From Bacteroidales bacterium (lineage in GTDB: Bacteria; Bacteroidota; Bacteroidia; Bacteroidales; F082), in contig CAAGIO010000023.1 in NCBI GenBank assembly GCA_900769945.1, forward strand, positions 1 through 64,000: DNA of 64,000 nucleotides. The letters run 5' to 3'. The notes under the pieces were generated by a model. That model had not been told where the DNA came from, ran no database searches, and saw only the letters and a program-made list of their open reading frames with translations. The translations under genes and the position numbers were made by a program. This document shows positions 26,201 through 34,367 of the stretch, piece after piece; the stretch's first letter is position 1, and every line of letters begins with the position of its first letter.

Positions 26201-26644
26201 CATGAACACGTAAGTGTAGTCGGTATAAGGGTTTTTCAGATGGCTGTAATAGTCCTTTGCCATGAAGTATTTCCACACCATCGGTCCACGTGCATAAAAC
26301 AGTATATAATCGCCATCATCGAACCTGCCGTCATTTTCGCCATAAACCATGATAGGGATCTCCGCGAGGTCATCGGGATAAAAGTCCTTATTAATAACGG
26401 GGAGCATGCCGCCACCATTATGGAACATCCTGATATTCTTTGGGTTGATAGAGCCAACGTCAACACCCATGGCCTTAAGGTCTGCACTATTAATCACATA
26501 CATTCCAGTTGAGGAGACGGCCATCTTATACCACTTGCCGGAGCTCAAAACAGAGTTTGACGCAAAGGAGCTTCCGCCGAAGAGCAAAAACAATGTTATG
26601 GCGGCTACAACCTTGAAACAAATATATGAAGTCTTTTTATACAT
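23270..26644 (-). CDS. porU: T9SS C-terminal sortase PorU, first copy
   Basis: This 1124-residue protein has a signal peptide (MYKKTSYICFKVVAAITLFLLFGGSSFAS), N-terminal beta domains, and a C25 domain (about 395-780) with His641 in NYNGHGG and Cys675 in TATCEFSRYD. The C-terminal beta domains end in NIPNPMTNYTRFEF, a FlgD-like module. PorU is the outer-membrane sortase that cuts T9SS sorting domains and links cargo to the cell surface. Next to porV and divergent from gldJ it matches the porU position in other Bacteroidota. The -7 element lies 5 bases before the ATG. Which of the two copies is the true orthologue is uncertain. Confidence 0.88.
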   Translation of the reverse strand: MYKKTSYICFKVVAAITLFLLFGGSSFASNSVLSSGKWYKMAVSSTGMYVINSADLKAMGVDVGSINPKNIRMFHNGGGMLPVINKDFYPDDLAEIPIMVYGENDGRFDDGDYILFYARGPMVWKYFMAKDYYSHLKNPYTDYTYVFMTIGDEPGQRVETSESPQSSSLSPVTEFLDYKVIDNDEFNINNMGCTWYFDKFDITLQRKYDFVFENLVTSRKVKMKSEVASKNGTPATFQFKYKDNALYSKTFKPITSAYVYANMDSTNVLIFNATESPISITVNYNRTSTSSVGWLNYISVNAWRQLIMTGNTMMFRNPECSNPAEVYQYQLRNVSNAVKIWDVTNPIEPKIMNTVLDGSTLRFNVYGAQDNEFIAFDGASYNKVAFVGVVENQNLHAKKDIDYLIVTNPLFQSHAERLKEIHSRIDDLVIDIVQPQYIYNEFSCGAQDISAIRNFIKMLYNNSSEEHRLKYVLLLGDASYNYKDPAVCLVPTWESKNGCIITSSVVTDDFFVCLDDDEGVMDNKSSIIDIPIGRMPVSTVEQATNVIDKIEAYLSKDAKAMDSWRNVVTFVCDDEDTYFIYNSETIAKSLPKWGGDVVVDKIYLDAYQQVATASGQRCPDINEAISNRIEKGTLVLNYNGHGGEIGWGDERILTIDDILSWENSPMLPLFFTATCEFSRYDDHTRTSAGELTYLSSKGGAISMITTARTTSGSLGIMTSAYESMFKMKDGEYPTFGEIFFNAKQYADNNTKVFVLFGDPALRLAYPKNNVVLTEMNGNDISLVADTIRALQHVSLKGEVRDNFGMKMNDFNGVVRVSVYDKENVYSTFGDNGTTTVDFNLRNSLLFNGRTEVVNGDFSIDFVVPKDINYSFGKGLISLYATDYQTDANGSFSNVIIGGYDDNAVVDEHGPEARLFIDDTLFVSGGITNENPMLIAFLKDTDGINATGAGIGHDIMASLTGATNKTYNLNKYYDSPFDVDDCGTIYYRLYNLNEGEHHLTLKAWDIYNNSTTVSIDFTVVRSENLSVDNLMNIPNPMTNYTRFEFEHNQKGPLDIEISIYNISGQRVKTITESRYGTSTRIEPIVWDGTSDNGSKLPAGVYIYNVFVTNGKAEKTSAYSKLVISN

Positions 26645-26649
26645 GATTG

Positions 26650-26657
26650 CAAAATTA
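26650..26657 (-). promoter_or_regulatory. -7 promoter element directly before porU
   Basis: Minus-strand TAATTTTG ends 5 bases before ATG 26644, with GTTG 19 bases further upstream. The signal peptide shows the ATG is right, so a leaderless or nearly leaderless mRNA is implied. Confidence 0.45.
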
Positions 26658-26866
26658 ATATTTTAATTAAGACAAACAACGAATCAACAAAAATATTATT
26701 GTCAAATATTTTTCAAAAAAAAATAAAAAAAAGTCGCCATACTTCTTAAATAATGTCGTAATATTGCACTTTGAAATTCACACGCAGACGCATTCAATAT
26801 TTTTTATGTTGAAGCAATAAAATTAACGAATTAGAGTTAGAGGAAATATATCAAAAAAAGAGAACA

Positions 26867-28327
26867 ATGCTAAAAAAATTTAGATTCAGTGCAGTATTTG
26901 CGATTTTTTGCAGCAGTATTATTTTAATATCGTGTGGTAAAGAAGCCACAAACAAGTCAAAGACAACAGGTTGGAACTACAACGACCCGAATTTCGGTGG
27001 ATTTTATGTCACTGACTCTCCGGAGCAGCAGACTGGGCCGGGGCTTGTCGCCATTGAGGGAGGAACGTTCACCATGGGTTCCACTCAAGAGAATGTGTAT
27101 TACGAGTGGAACAACACGCCACGACAAGTGACAGTATCCTCATTCTTCATGGACCAGACTGAGGTCAGCAACCTTGATTATTTAGAGTATATTTATTGGT
27201 TGACAAGGATTTATGGCAGCGACTATCCGGAGATGGTGACAAGGGCTCTTCCTGACACCTTGGTATGGCGCAACTCTCTTGCATACAACGAGCCGATGAT
27301 TGAGGTCTATTTCCGTCACCCGGCATATAGGGACTACCCTGTCGTGGGTGTCTCATGGCTGCAGGCCAACGACTATGCGTTATGGCGTTCCGACCGCGTC
27401 AACGAGAACCTTCTCATCGAGGCTGGGGTACTCACTTTCGACCAGAACCAGAACAAAGACTCACACTTCAGCACCGACGCATATCTGGCAGGACAGTATA
27501 AAGGTGTCATCGCCAATGGTTTCCAAGACCTTGACCCTAACAGCGAGACAGGACTACGCCCCGTAAGAGTAGAAGACGGCATCCTTCTCCCTAAATACCG
27601 CCTCCCCACCGAAGCCGAATGGGAATACGCCGCCTTGGGACTGATAGGCAACACCGTCGGCGAACGCATCGTTGAACGCAGGATTTATCCCTGGGACTCC
27701 GACGGACTCCGCTCACAAGACAAAGACTACCGCGGCAACTTCTCGGCCAACTTCAAAAGAGGCAGAGGCGACTACATGGGTGTAGCCGGAAGCCTTAACG
27801 ACGGCGCAGCCTTCCCAGCACCTGTAGTGTCATACTGGCCAAACGACTACGGACTCTATAACATGTCGGGAAACGTATCTGAATGGGTACTTGACATCTA
27901 CCGCCCTCTCTCTTTCGAGGATTTCGCCGACAACAACCCTTATCGCGGTAACATCTTCACCAAACAAGATGTTGACTCTACCGGCAAAATAATCCAGGTC
28001 CCGTTACAAACAGATGAAATAGCCTCAAGAAAGAACTACCGCGACAGCTACAGCCTCAACTATAACGACGGCGACTTCATGTCAACAATCCAAAACGACT
28101 GGACAAACATGGAGAACGAACAAAAAGATTATACAAGCCAGATGTATGACTTTGAGAACACCACACTTATCTCTGACCGCGCACGCGTATATAAAGGCGG
28201 CTCTTGGGCCGACGGTCCTTACTATCTAAGCCCTTCAGTACGACGCTTCCTCGAAGAAGACCAAGCCTCTTCAACAATAGGATTCAGATGCGCAATGACA
28301 AGAATAAGCACTAAACCAGTAAAATAA
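26867..28327 (+). CDS. gldJ: GldJ-type lipoprotein with SUMF1/formylglycine-enzyme fold
   Basis: This 486-residue lipoprotein has a lipobox at ISC-G (Cys23). The rest is a SUMF1-like domain (about 55-480): GGTFTMGS at the front, DQTEVSNLDYLEYI, PTEAEWEYAA, NMSGNVSEWV and the terminal VYKGGSW...STIGFRCAMTR. In gliding and T9SS systems GldJ and GldK/PorK are such outer-membrane lipoproteins without formylglycine activity. The position next to porU-porV and before murF is that of gldJ in Flavobacterium; PorK normally sits in a porKLMN operon, which is absent here. A PorK-type role is the alternative. Confidence 0.82.
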   Translation: MLKKFRFSAVFAIFCSSIILISCGKEATNKSKTTGWNYNDPNFGGFYVTDSPEQQTGPGLVAIEGGTFTMGSTQENVYYEWNNTPRQVTVSSFFMDQTEVSNLDYLEYIYWLTRIYGSDYPEMVTRALPDTLVWRNSLAYNEPMIEVYFRHPAYRDYPVVGVSWLQANDYALWRSDRVNENLLIEAGVLTFDQNQNKDSHFSTDAYLAGQYKGVIANGFQDLDPNSETGLRPVRVEDGILLPKYRLPTEAEWEYAALGLIGNTVGERIVERRIYPWDSDGLRSQDKDYRGNFSANFKRGRGDYMGVAGSLNDGAAFPAPVVSYWPNDYGLYNMSGNVSEWVLDIYRPLSFEDFADNNPYRGNIFTKQDVDSTGKIIQVPLQTDEIASRKNYRDSYSLNYNDGDFMSTIQNDWTNMENEQKDYTSQMYDFENTTLISDRARVYKGGSWADGPYYLSPSVRRFLEEDQASSTIGFRCAMTRISTKPVK

Positions 28328-28348
28328 TTCATAATATTTTTTTTCAGA

Positions 28349-28374
28349 GCCGTCTTTACGACGGCCTTTTTTTT
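28349..28374 (+). terminator. terminator directly in front of murF
   Basis: GCCGTC-TTTAC-GACGGC followed by C and T8 ends three bases before the ATG of murF. It ends gldJ transcripts and may limit murF expression by partial read-through. Confidence 0.8.
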
Positions 28375-28377
28375 AAT

Positions 28378-29661
28378 ATGGAAAACATAGAATTACTATA
28401 CGAACTGTTCAAAAAGTCATACGCCGTCTCTACCGACAGCAGAACATTACAAAACAACTGCATCTTCGTAGCTCTTAAAGGCGAACACTTCGACGGTAAC
28501 GATTTCGCTTTCAAAGTGGCGAGCGACGGTATTGCCGGTGCCGTCATCGCCGACAGGAAAGACCTCCCCGAACATGAGCGGCTCTTCATCGTTGACGACA
28601 GCCTCTCCACACTTCAGAAACTCGCCCATCACCATAGAATGGCACTTAAGACTCCCGTCATCGGCATTACCGGAACAAACGGGAAAACAACAACAAAAGA
28701 GCTCGTCTCCGCCGTTCTATCTCAAAAACTCAACACCATCTTCACCCAAGGCAACTTCAACAACCACCTCGGAGTACCGCTCACACTTCTCAGAATCAAA
28801 CCGGAGACTGAGATAGCCGTGGTCGAAATGGGCGCAAACCACCCTAATGAAATATCACAGCTCGCCAACATCGCTATGCCAGACTTCGGACTGATAACGA
28901 ATATCGGGAAAGCACACCTCGAAGGATTTGGAAGCATAGAAGGCGTCATAAACACAAAAAACGAGATGTACCGCCATATCGCTCATAATAACGGCATGCT
29001 GTTCGTCAATAACGACAACACTCTTCTCCTAAACCTGTCGAAAGACATCAGACGTTTCACCTACGGCACCTCGCTAAACTCTGACGTTCAAGGAGAAATA
29101 CTGTCATCTAATCCTTTCCTCTCAATAAAATGGAACAACAACACCATCAACACCCAACTTATTGGAGACTACAATTTTGAAAATGTCATGGCCGCAATAG
29201 CCATAGGAAAGTATTTCAACGTTGATGATAACCAAATCATTAGAGCCATAGAATCGTATTCCCCGACAAACTCTCGCTCTCAGGTCATCAAAACAGCTGA
29301 CAACACCCTCATTTTAGATGCCTACAACGCCAATCCTACAAGCATGAACTGCGCCATCAACAACTTCCATCACATTTGCGATAAGAAAAACCTGCTTATT
29401 ATCGGCGACATGAGAGAGTTAGGACAAGAGTCTGAAAAGGAACACGAAACAATCTTTAACAAAATATCAGAGCTCGGCTTCAACAATGTATATTTCGTTG
29501 GAAGCGAGTTCTCTAAGGTAGCAAAGGAGTCAAAATACTCTACTTTCGATAACACCGAAGAGTTATGTGAGTTTCTGAAAAACAAAAAGTTAAGCGGATA
29601 CCACATATTAATAAAAGGCTCAAACAGCATTCATCTTAACAAAGTTGTTGAATATCTTTAA
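28378..29661 (+). CDS. murF: UDP-N-acetylmuramoyl-tripeptide--D-alanyl-D-alanine ligase
   Basis: This 427-residue Mur ligase adds D-Ala-D-Ala to the UDP-MurNAc-tripeptide in the cytoplasmic phase of peptidoglycan synthesis. The ATP loop GTNGKTT is at 99-105. Further family motifs are VEMGANHPNEI, ITNIGKAHLEGFGS and ILDAYNANPTSM. The N-terminal uracil-binding domain begins with the short STDSRTLQ element. It stands between gldJ and anmK and has no promoter of its own that I can see; the terminator just upstream suggests controlled read-through from gldJ. Confidence 0.95.
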   Translation: MENIELLYELFKKSYAVSTDSRTLQNNCIFVALKGEHFDGNDFAFKVASDGIAGAVIADRKDLPEHERLFIVDDSLSTLQKLAHHHRMALKTPVIGITGTNGKTTTKELVSAVLSQKLNTIFTQGNFNNHLGVPLTLLRIKPETEIAVVEMGANHPNEISQLANIAMPDFGLITNIGKAHLEGFGSIEGVINTKNEMYRHIAHNNGMLFVNNDNTLLLNLSKDIRRFTYGTSLNSDVQGEILSSNPFLSIKWNNNTINTQLIGDYNFENVMAAIAIGKYFNVDDNQIIRAIESYSPTNSRSQVIKTADNTLILDAYNANPTSMNCAINNFHHICDKKNLLIIGDMRELGQESEKEHETIFNKISELGFNNVYFVGSEFSKVAKESKYSTFDNTEELCEFLKNKKLSGYHILIKGSNSIHLNKVVEYL

Positions 29662-29670
29662 CGCCAAACA

Positions 29671-30759
29671 ATGGAGAAAAACGAAGTTATCGGGCTAATG
29701 TCCGGGAGCTCCCTCGACGGCATTGACATCATTGACGCTGTATTCTGGAATGATGGAGAATGGAGGTACGAGATAATTGCAAAAGAGACGATAGATTATT
29801 CTGATTCTTGGAAAAAAGCATTATCCGAGGCCTTCTATTTTACGGAAGAACAGTTGAAACAGCTTGACATCCAATATGGGAGCATGCTTGGAAAGACGAT
29901 AAGCGACTTCATAGCACGTAACGATATTCATCCGAAAATAATCGCTTCACACGGGCACACTATATTTCACAGGCCAGAGGAAAGATACACCTTGCAAATC
30001 GGTGATGGTCAAGCCATTGCGGACGAATGCGGCATTACTGTGATTAATGACTTCCGCACAGAAGACGTATTGAAAGGTGGACAAGGCGCGCCATTAGTGC
30101 CAATAGGTGACAAACTTCTGTTCCACTCCTACCCTATATGCTTAAACATCGGAGGAATAGCCAACGTATCATACGACGTTGAGAATCAAAGGATAGCATA
30201 CGACATCTGCATTGCAAACCAAGCACTGAACTATCTATCAAACACCTACGACAACACGCTTTCTTATGACAAGGACGGAGAAATCGCAAGGTCGGGAAAA
30301 ATAAACCAAGAGTTATTAGGGAGGCTCAACGCCCTTGATTATTATTATAAAAACCCTCCGAAATCATTAGGGCGGGAGGATTTTGAGGACAAGGTGCTAC
30401 CTTTATTTGACTTAAGGAGAATGCCGGTCAACGATGTCATGGCTACTTTTGTCGAGCATATCGCCATTCAGGTTGGAAGGAGTGTAAGCCGTTGTGCGAC
30501 AACGATAATGATGATAAGCGGAGGTGGAGCCAAGAACAAGTATCTTGTAGAGAGAATCAGGCAAAACACGAGACACCAAGTCTTCATTCCAGCCGTTGAA
30601 ATCATCGACTACAAGGAAGCCTTGGTGTTTGCATTTCTTGGATTACTCCGTAAGCGTGGAGAAACCAACATATTGAAATCGGTAACTGGAGCCTCAAGCG
30701 ACTCCAGTTCCGGTAAGATACATCATGTTAGCAGTTCAAGCCGCCGCAACAATGGATAA
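29671..30759 (+). CDS. anmK: anhydro-N-acetylmuramic acid kinase
   Basis: This 362-residue sugar kinase phosphorylates 1,6-anhydro-MurNAc released during cell-wall turnover and feeds it back into amino-sugar metabolism. Visible motifs are LMSGSSLDGIDI at the start, ASHGHTIFH, NDFRTEDVLKGGQGAPLVP and LNIGGIANVS, and MISGGGAKN near the end. It starts 9 bases after murF and is probably co-transcribed with it, a sensible pairing for peptidoglycan synthesis and recycling. The last 32 bases overlap the 3' end of fabG on the other strand. Confidence 0.94.
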   Translation: MEKNEVIGLMSGSSLDGIDIIDAVFWNDGEWRYEIIAKETIDYSDSWKKALSEAFYFTEEQLKQLDIQYGSMLGKTISDFIARNDIHPKIIASHGHTIFHRPEERYTLQIGDGQAIADECGITVINDFRTEDVLKGGQGAPLVPIGDKLLFHSYPICLNIGGIANVSYDVENQRIAYDICIANQALNYLSNTYDNTLSYDKDGEIARSGKINQELLGRLNALDYYYKNPPKSLGREDFEDKVLPLFDLRRMPVNDVMATFVEHIAIQVGRSVSRCATTIMMISGGGAKNKYLVERIRQNTRHQVFIPAVEIIDYKEALVFAFLGLLRKRGETNILKSVTGASSDSSSGKIHHVSSSSRRNNG

Positions 30760-31477
30760 CTTGTCCTGTGACATAACTTGCGAGGTCGGAGGCGAGGAAC
30801 AAAGCCACATTAGCCACGTCCTCAGGTTTTCCGCTACGTTTCAACGGAATCTTCTTTGCCCAGTCGTCGCGAACCTCGTCAGGTAACGCCTTTGTCATGT
30901 CGCTTTCAATGAATCCGGGGGCGATGCAGTTAGCACGAATGTTACGTCCGCCCATCTCCTTAGCCACAGATTTCGCGAGACCTATCAATCCGGCTTTTGA
31001 GGCTGCATAGTTCGCCTGACCTGCATTTCCTGAGATACCCACCACGCTTGCCATATTAATAATACAGCCGCTCTTCTGGCGAGCCATCGTTGGAAGCACA
31101 GCATTGATATAGTTGAAAGCCGACTTCAAATTCACATTGATAACAGTATCCCATTGGTCCTCAGTCATTCTAAGAAGCAGCCCATCTTTTGTTATCCCTG
31201 CGTTGTTTACCAAGATATCAATTCTTCCGAACTCCTGTATCACTTTATCTACAGTCTTTTTTACTTCTTCGCTATCAGAAGCATCGGAGACGAAGCCCAA
31301 GGTTTTAACATCATATTGTTTCAGCTCTTCGAGAGCCAAGGCGACATTTTTCTCATTTACACCGGTGATAGCGACATTGCAGCCCTCTTGAGCGTAACGA
31401 ATAGCGATAGCCTTGCCGATACCTCTTGCTCCGCCGGTAACTAATGCGAACTTATCCTTTAAAATATATTGGTTCAT
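30728..31477 (-). CDS. fabG: 3-oxoacyl-[ACP] reductase (SDR family)
   Basis: This 249-residue short-chain dehydrogenase reduces 3-oxoacyl-ACP with NADPH. The cofactor loop is TGGARGIGKA (about 14-23), the NNAG motif is near residue 89, and the catalytic Ser/Tyr/Lys are in NMASVVG and YAASKAG. The C-terminus VTGQVIHCCGGLNC replaces the usual VDGG ending. The gene is the last of the eight-gene fatty-acid/ETF operon and overlaps the dehydrogenase stop by four bases (ATGA). Its 3' end overlaps anmK by 32 bases. Confidence 0.9.
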   Translation of the reverse strand: MNQYILKDKFALVTGGARGIGKAIAIRYAQEGCNVAITGVNEKNVALALEELKQYDVKTLGFVSDASDSEEVKKTVDKVIQEFGRIDILVNNAGITKDGLLLRMTEDQWDTVINVNLKSAFNYINAVLPTMARQKSGCIINMASVVGISGNAGQANYAASKAGLIGLAKSVAKEMGGRNIRANCIAPGFIESDMTKALPDEVRDDWAKKIPLKRSGKPEDVANVALFLASDLASYVTGQVIHCCGGLNC

Positions 31478-33078
31478 AATGAAACTTGTGCTAAAGTCTT
31501 AGATAATTCACCAACGCCTAATCTGATTATTGTCTCGCAAGACTTCAAGAAACGCTCGTCGCGCATTGTATCGAGAAGGAGGAGATAGCCCATGATAATA
31601 TAGCCAACGGCTTCTACGAGGCGGCGATGATGTTTCTCATCTGTTCCAACCTTAGCGAAGATGTCGTTATACATGGAAGTCATAGAGCGCAATGTGTCAC
31701 GAAGTTTATTAAGTGACTCCGGCACCTCCACTGCGTCGAGTTCCTTAATATAATTAAGGTATGCGCCATTGCCAATGAAGCGTGCTGCTGCCACCACCTG
31801 CAACTGCGAGGTGCCCTCATAAATAGTGAGGATTCTTGCGTCGCGATAGAGTCGCTCACACTTATATTCCTTCATAAAGCCAGAACCGCCATGCACTTGT
31901 ATATCATCGTAAGCATTCTGGTTAGCGAACTCGCTACCAAACATTTTTATCAATGGGGTAAGCATATCAGCGGTACGTTGTGCTGCCTTATTTCTTGATA
32001 ATTTTGACAAGTCAACATAGCGTGTTGTCTCATACAGGAGAGAGCGTGTGGCGTCTGTCTTTGCGCGCATCACCTGAAGTATTTCAGACACTTGTGCGAA
32101 CTCATTGATTTTCTTGCCGAACTGTTCACGTTGTGAGGCATATTCCTCAGCGTCTCTACAAGCTGCTTCCGACAGTCCCACTGACTGAGCGCCAACGCCG
32201 AGACGTGCGCCGTTCATGAGTGACATGACATATTTTATAAGGCCGAGGCGGCGTTCACCAACAAGTTTAGCCGGTGCGTTATTAAAGACAAGCTCAGCGG
32301 TAGGGCTACCTTTGATACCGAGTTTGTTCTCTATACGCCTGATAGTGACAGCCTTATCTTTTCTATCATAGATGAATAGCGACAATCCTCTACCGTCGGT
32401 GCTGCCTTCTTCGGAGCGAGCGAGGACGAGTTTAATATCGGCGTCACCATTGGTGATAAACCTCTTAACGCCATTAAGACGCCAGCAGTTTGAAGCCTCA
32501 TCGAAGGTAGCCTTCAGCATTACTGATTGGAGGTCGGAGCCCGCATCAGGTTCGGTAAGGTCCATTGAGCATGTGGCGCCAGCATTGATACGAGGCAGGA
32601 ACTCATCTTTCAGCTCTTCTGAAGCGAACTCATAAATAGTCTCGGCGCAATCCTGAAGACCCCAGATATTAGCGAATCCGGCATCGGCGCGGGAGACTAT
32701 CTCTGCCGCCATCACATAAGGGACATAAGGGAAGTTGAGTCCGTTATATTTGCGTGGGAGAGACATGCCATAGAGGCCGGCATCGCGCATAGCCTCATGG
32801 TTCTCTTGTGTCCCTGCTGCATAAACTATCTCATTATCAATAACTTTTGGTCCTTCGTGATCGACAGACTCAGCGTTCTTCTCAAGTATCTCACCAGCAA
32901 GCTCGCCAACGATATCGAGGACTTTGTCATAGTTATCCACTGCATCAGCGGCATCGACGGGAGCGAGTTCATTTGTTGCGCTTTCAGCGAAATCATTTTC
33001 TTTCAGTCTTGCGATTTCATTCATCACAGGGTGTGAGAGATAAAATGCGAGGCTTTCGTTATCTCGATAAAAATTCAT
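31474..33078 (-). CDS. acyl-CoA dehydrogenase-family flavoprotein
   Basis: This 534-residue protein is an acyl-CoA dehydrogenase with its usual all-alpha/beta/alpha layout: substrate loop TEPDAGSDLQS, FAD-binding ITNGDADIKLVLAR, and the catalytic Glu in IYEGTSQLQ near residue 420. It is longer than a standard 380-residue enzyme because of a C-terminal four-helix extension typical of some Bacteroidota members. It would pass electrons to ETF, whose two genes are in the same operon. Among fab genes and with no FabI/K/V visible, it may work backwards as an enoyl-thioester reductase, or it may oxidise or desaturate acyl groups. The direction is inferred. Confidence 0.88.
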   Translation of the reverse strand: MNFYRDNESLAFYLSHPVMNEIARLKENDFAESATNELAPVDAADAVDNYDKVLDIVGELAGEILEKNAESVDHEGPKVIDNEIVYAAGTQENHEAMRDAGLYGMSLPRKYNGLNFPYVPYVMAAEIVSRADAGFANIWGLQDCAETIYEFASEELKDEFLPRINAGATCSMDLTEPDAGSDLQSVMLKATFDEASNCWRLNGVKRFITNGDADIKLVLARSEEGSTDGRGLSLFIYDRKDKAVTIRRIENKLGIKGSPTAELVFNNAPAKLVGERRLGLIKYVMSLMNGARLGVGAQSVGLSEAACRDAEEYASQREQFGKKINEFAQVSEILQVMRAKTDATRSLLYETTRYVDLSKLSRNKAAQRTADMLTPLIKMFGSEFANQNAYDDIQVHGGSGFMKEYKCERLYRDARILTIYEGTSQLQVVAAARFIGNGAYLNYIKELDAVEVPESLNKLRDTLRSMTSMYNDIFAKVGTDEKHHRRLVEAVGYIIMGYLLLLDTMRDERFLKSCETIIRLGVGELSKTLAQVSL

Positions 33079-33086
33079 ACTCCTAA

Positions 33087-34073
33087 TTATTTGTTTTTCA
33101 AATACTTAATCATTTTACCGACAACATCTACAGCGTCACCAACAATCACATAGTCAGCGATGGAGTTGATAGGGGCGTTGGCATCGGTGTTTATTGAGAT
33201 TATCAATGCAGATTGTTCCATACCTGCACGATGTTGTACTGCGCCTGAGATTCCGCAGGCGATATACACCTTCGGTCTCACTGTCACGCCGGTCTGGCCG
33301 ACCTGACGAGCCGATTCAGCGAAGCCGGCATCGACAGCGGCACGTGTAGCACCAACCTCACCGCCGAGAAGGCCGGCAAGCTCGTGAAGCAGCTGGAAGT
33401 TCTCTTTTGACTTCATTCCATAACCGCCTGACACTATTATTGATGCACCTTTGATATCAATGTTCCTCTCCTCTAGATGACGTTCTATTATCTCCACAAC
33501 GAAATCCGATTCTGAGACATAGTCATCAGCGTTAATATCCACCACCGAGCAGTTGCTTTGTCTTGCACACATCTCTTTTTTCATCACGCCTTCCCTGACG
33601 GTTGCCATCTGTGGGCGCACATCAGGAGAGATGATGGTGGCGATAATATTTCCGCCGAAAGCAGGACGAATCTGCATAAGGTTACCCTCCTCATCGATGT
33701 CAAGGGCGGTGCAGTCTGCTGTTAGGCCGCATCTGAGATATGAGGCGATACGCGGAGCCAAGTCACGACCGTTGTTTGTCGCACCGAACAATACCGCATA
33801 AGGCTTCTCGCTCTCAAGAATCTTTGTCACCACCGCAAAATGTGGAAGAGTTTGATAGACTGCGAATCTCTTGTCATCAACACGGAACACCGTATTGACA
33901 CCATGGTTATAAAGACTTTCCTCTAAACCATTCAAATCACTGCCAATGACGATGGCATTTACGTCAACGCCCAATGTATCCGCAAGATGGCGCGCCTTTG
34001 AACAGAGCTCAAGGCTAACATCAGCGATTGAACCATCATCTTTGACTTCACAATATACAAAAATATTATTCAT
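33087..34073 (-). CDS. etfA: electron transfer flavoprotein alpha subunit
   Basis: This 328-residue protein is the FAD-binding ETF subunit. The C-terminal FAD domain is clear: VSGGYGMKSKENF, GATRAAVDAGF, QVGQTGVTVRPK, then YIACGISGAVQH and ISINTDANAPI. The N-terminal domain pairs with EtfB. It carries electrons between the acyl-CoA dehydrogenase encoded just downstream and another redox partner. The acp gene separates it from etfB, so the usual etfBA pair is broken by an acyl carrier protein gene, which is unusual. Confidence 0.93.
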   Translation of the reverse strand: MNNIFVYCEVKDDGSIADVSLELCSKARHLADTLGVDVNAIVIGSDLNGLEESLYNHGVNTVFRVDDKRFAVYQTLPHFAVVTKILESEKPYAVLFGATNNGRDLAPRIASYLRCGLTADCTALDIDEEGNLMQIRPAFGGNIIATIISPDVRPQMATVREGVMKKEMCARQSNCSVVDINADDYVSESDFVVEIIERHLEERNIDIKGASIIVSGGYGMKSKENFQLLHELAGLLGGEVGATRAAVDAGFAESARQVGQTGVTVRPKVYIACGISGAVQHRAGMEQSALIISINTDANAPINSIADYVIVGDAVDVVGKMIKYLKNK

Positions 34074-34109
34074 TAAGCTAATTATTATCTAAATTAATAC
34101 GCCTCAATT

Positions 34110-34349
34110 CTATTTCTCGAGCATGCTTTCAACAACCTTGACTGCATCGCCAACAGTGACGATTTTCTCTGTCATATTATCAGGAATATTGATATTGAAC
34201 TCGTGCTCAATGTCCATGATTAGTTCAACGATGTCGAGAGAATCAGCACCAAGTGCGTTAATAAACTCGGCATCATCTGTAACGATAGATGGTTCAACAT
34301 TAAGTTTGTTTACAATAATGTTTGTGATTTTTTCTTTGATTTCTGACAT
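34110..34349 (-). CDS. acpP: acyl carrier protein
   Basis: Started at ATG 34349 (MSEIKEKI) this ACP has 79 residues; a longer version would need a TTG start. The phosphopantetheine site is Ser in GADSLDIVEL, and the acidic helix EFNINIPDNM follows, as in type II ACPs. It lies inside an operon of fabH, fabF, fabZ and fabG, but between the two ETF genes. It may be a pathway-specific ACP rather than the housekeeping one. Confidence 0.93.
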   Translation of the reverse strand: MSEIKEKITNIIVNKLNVEPSIVTDDAEFINALGADSLDIVELIMDIEHEFNINIPDNMTEKIVTVGDAVKVVESMLEK

Positions 34350-34367
34350 TGTTTTCAATTTTTAGGG

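Noticed and set aside
30728..30790. Frameshift at the end of fabG because of the unusual HCCGGLNC end
   Set aside because: The frame ends cleanly, the VTGQV segment is in place, and no alternative frame restores a VDGG ending.
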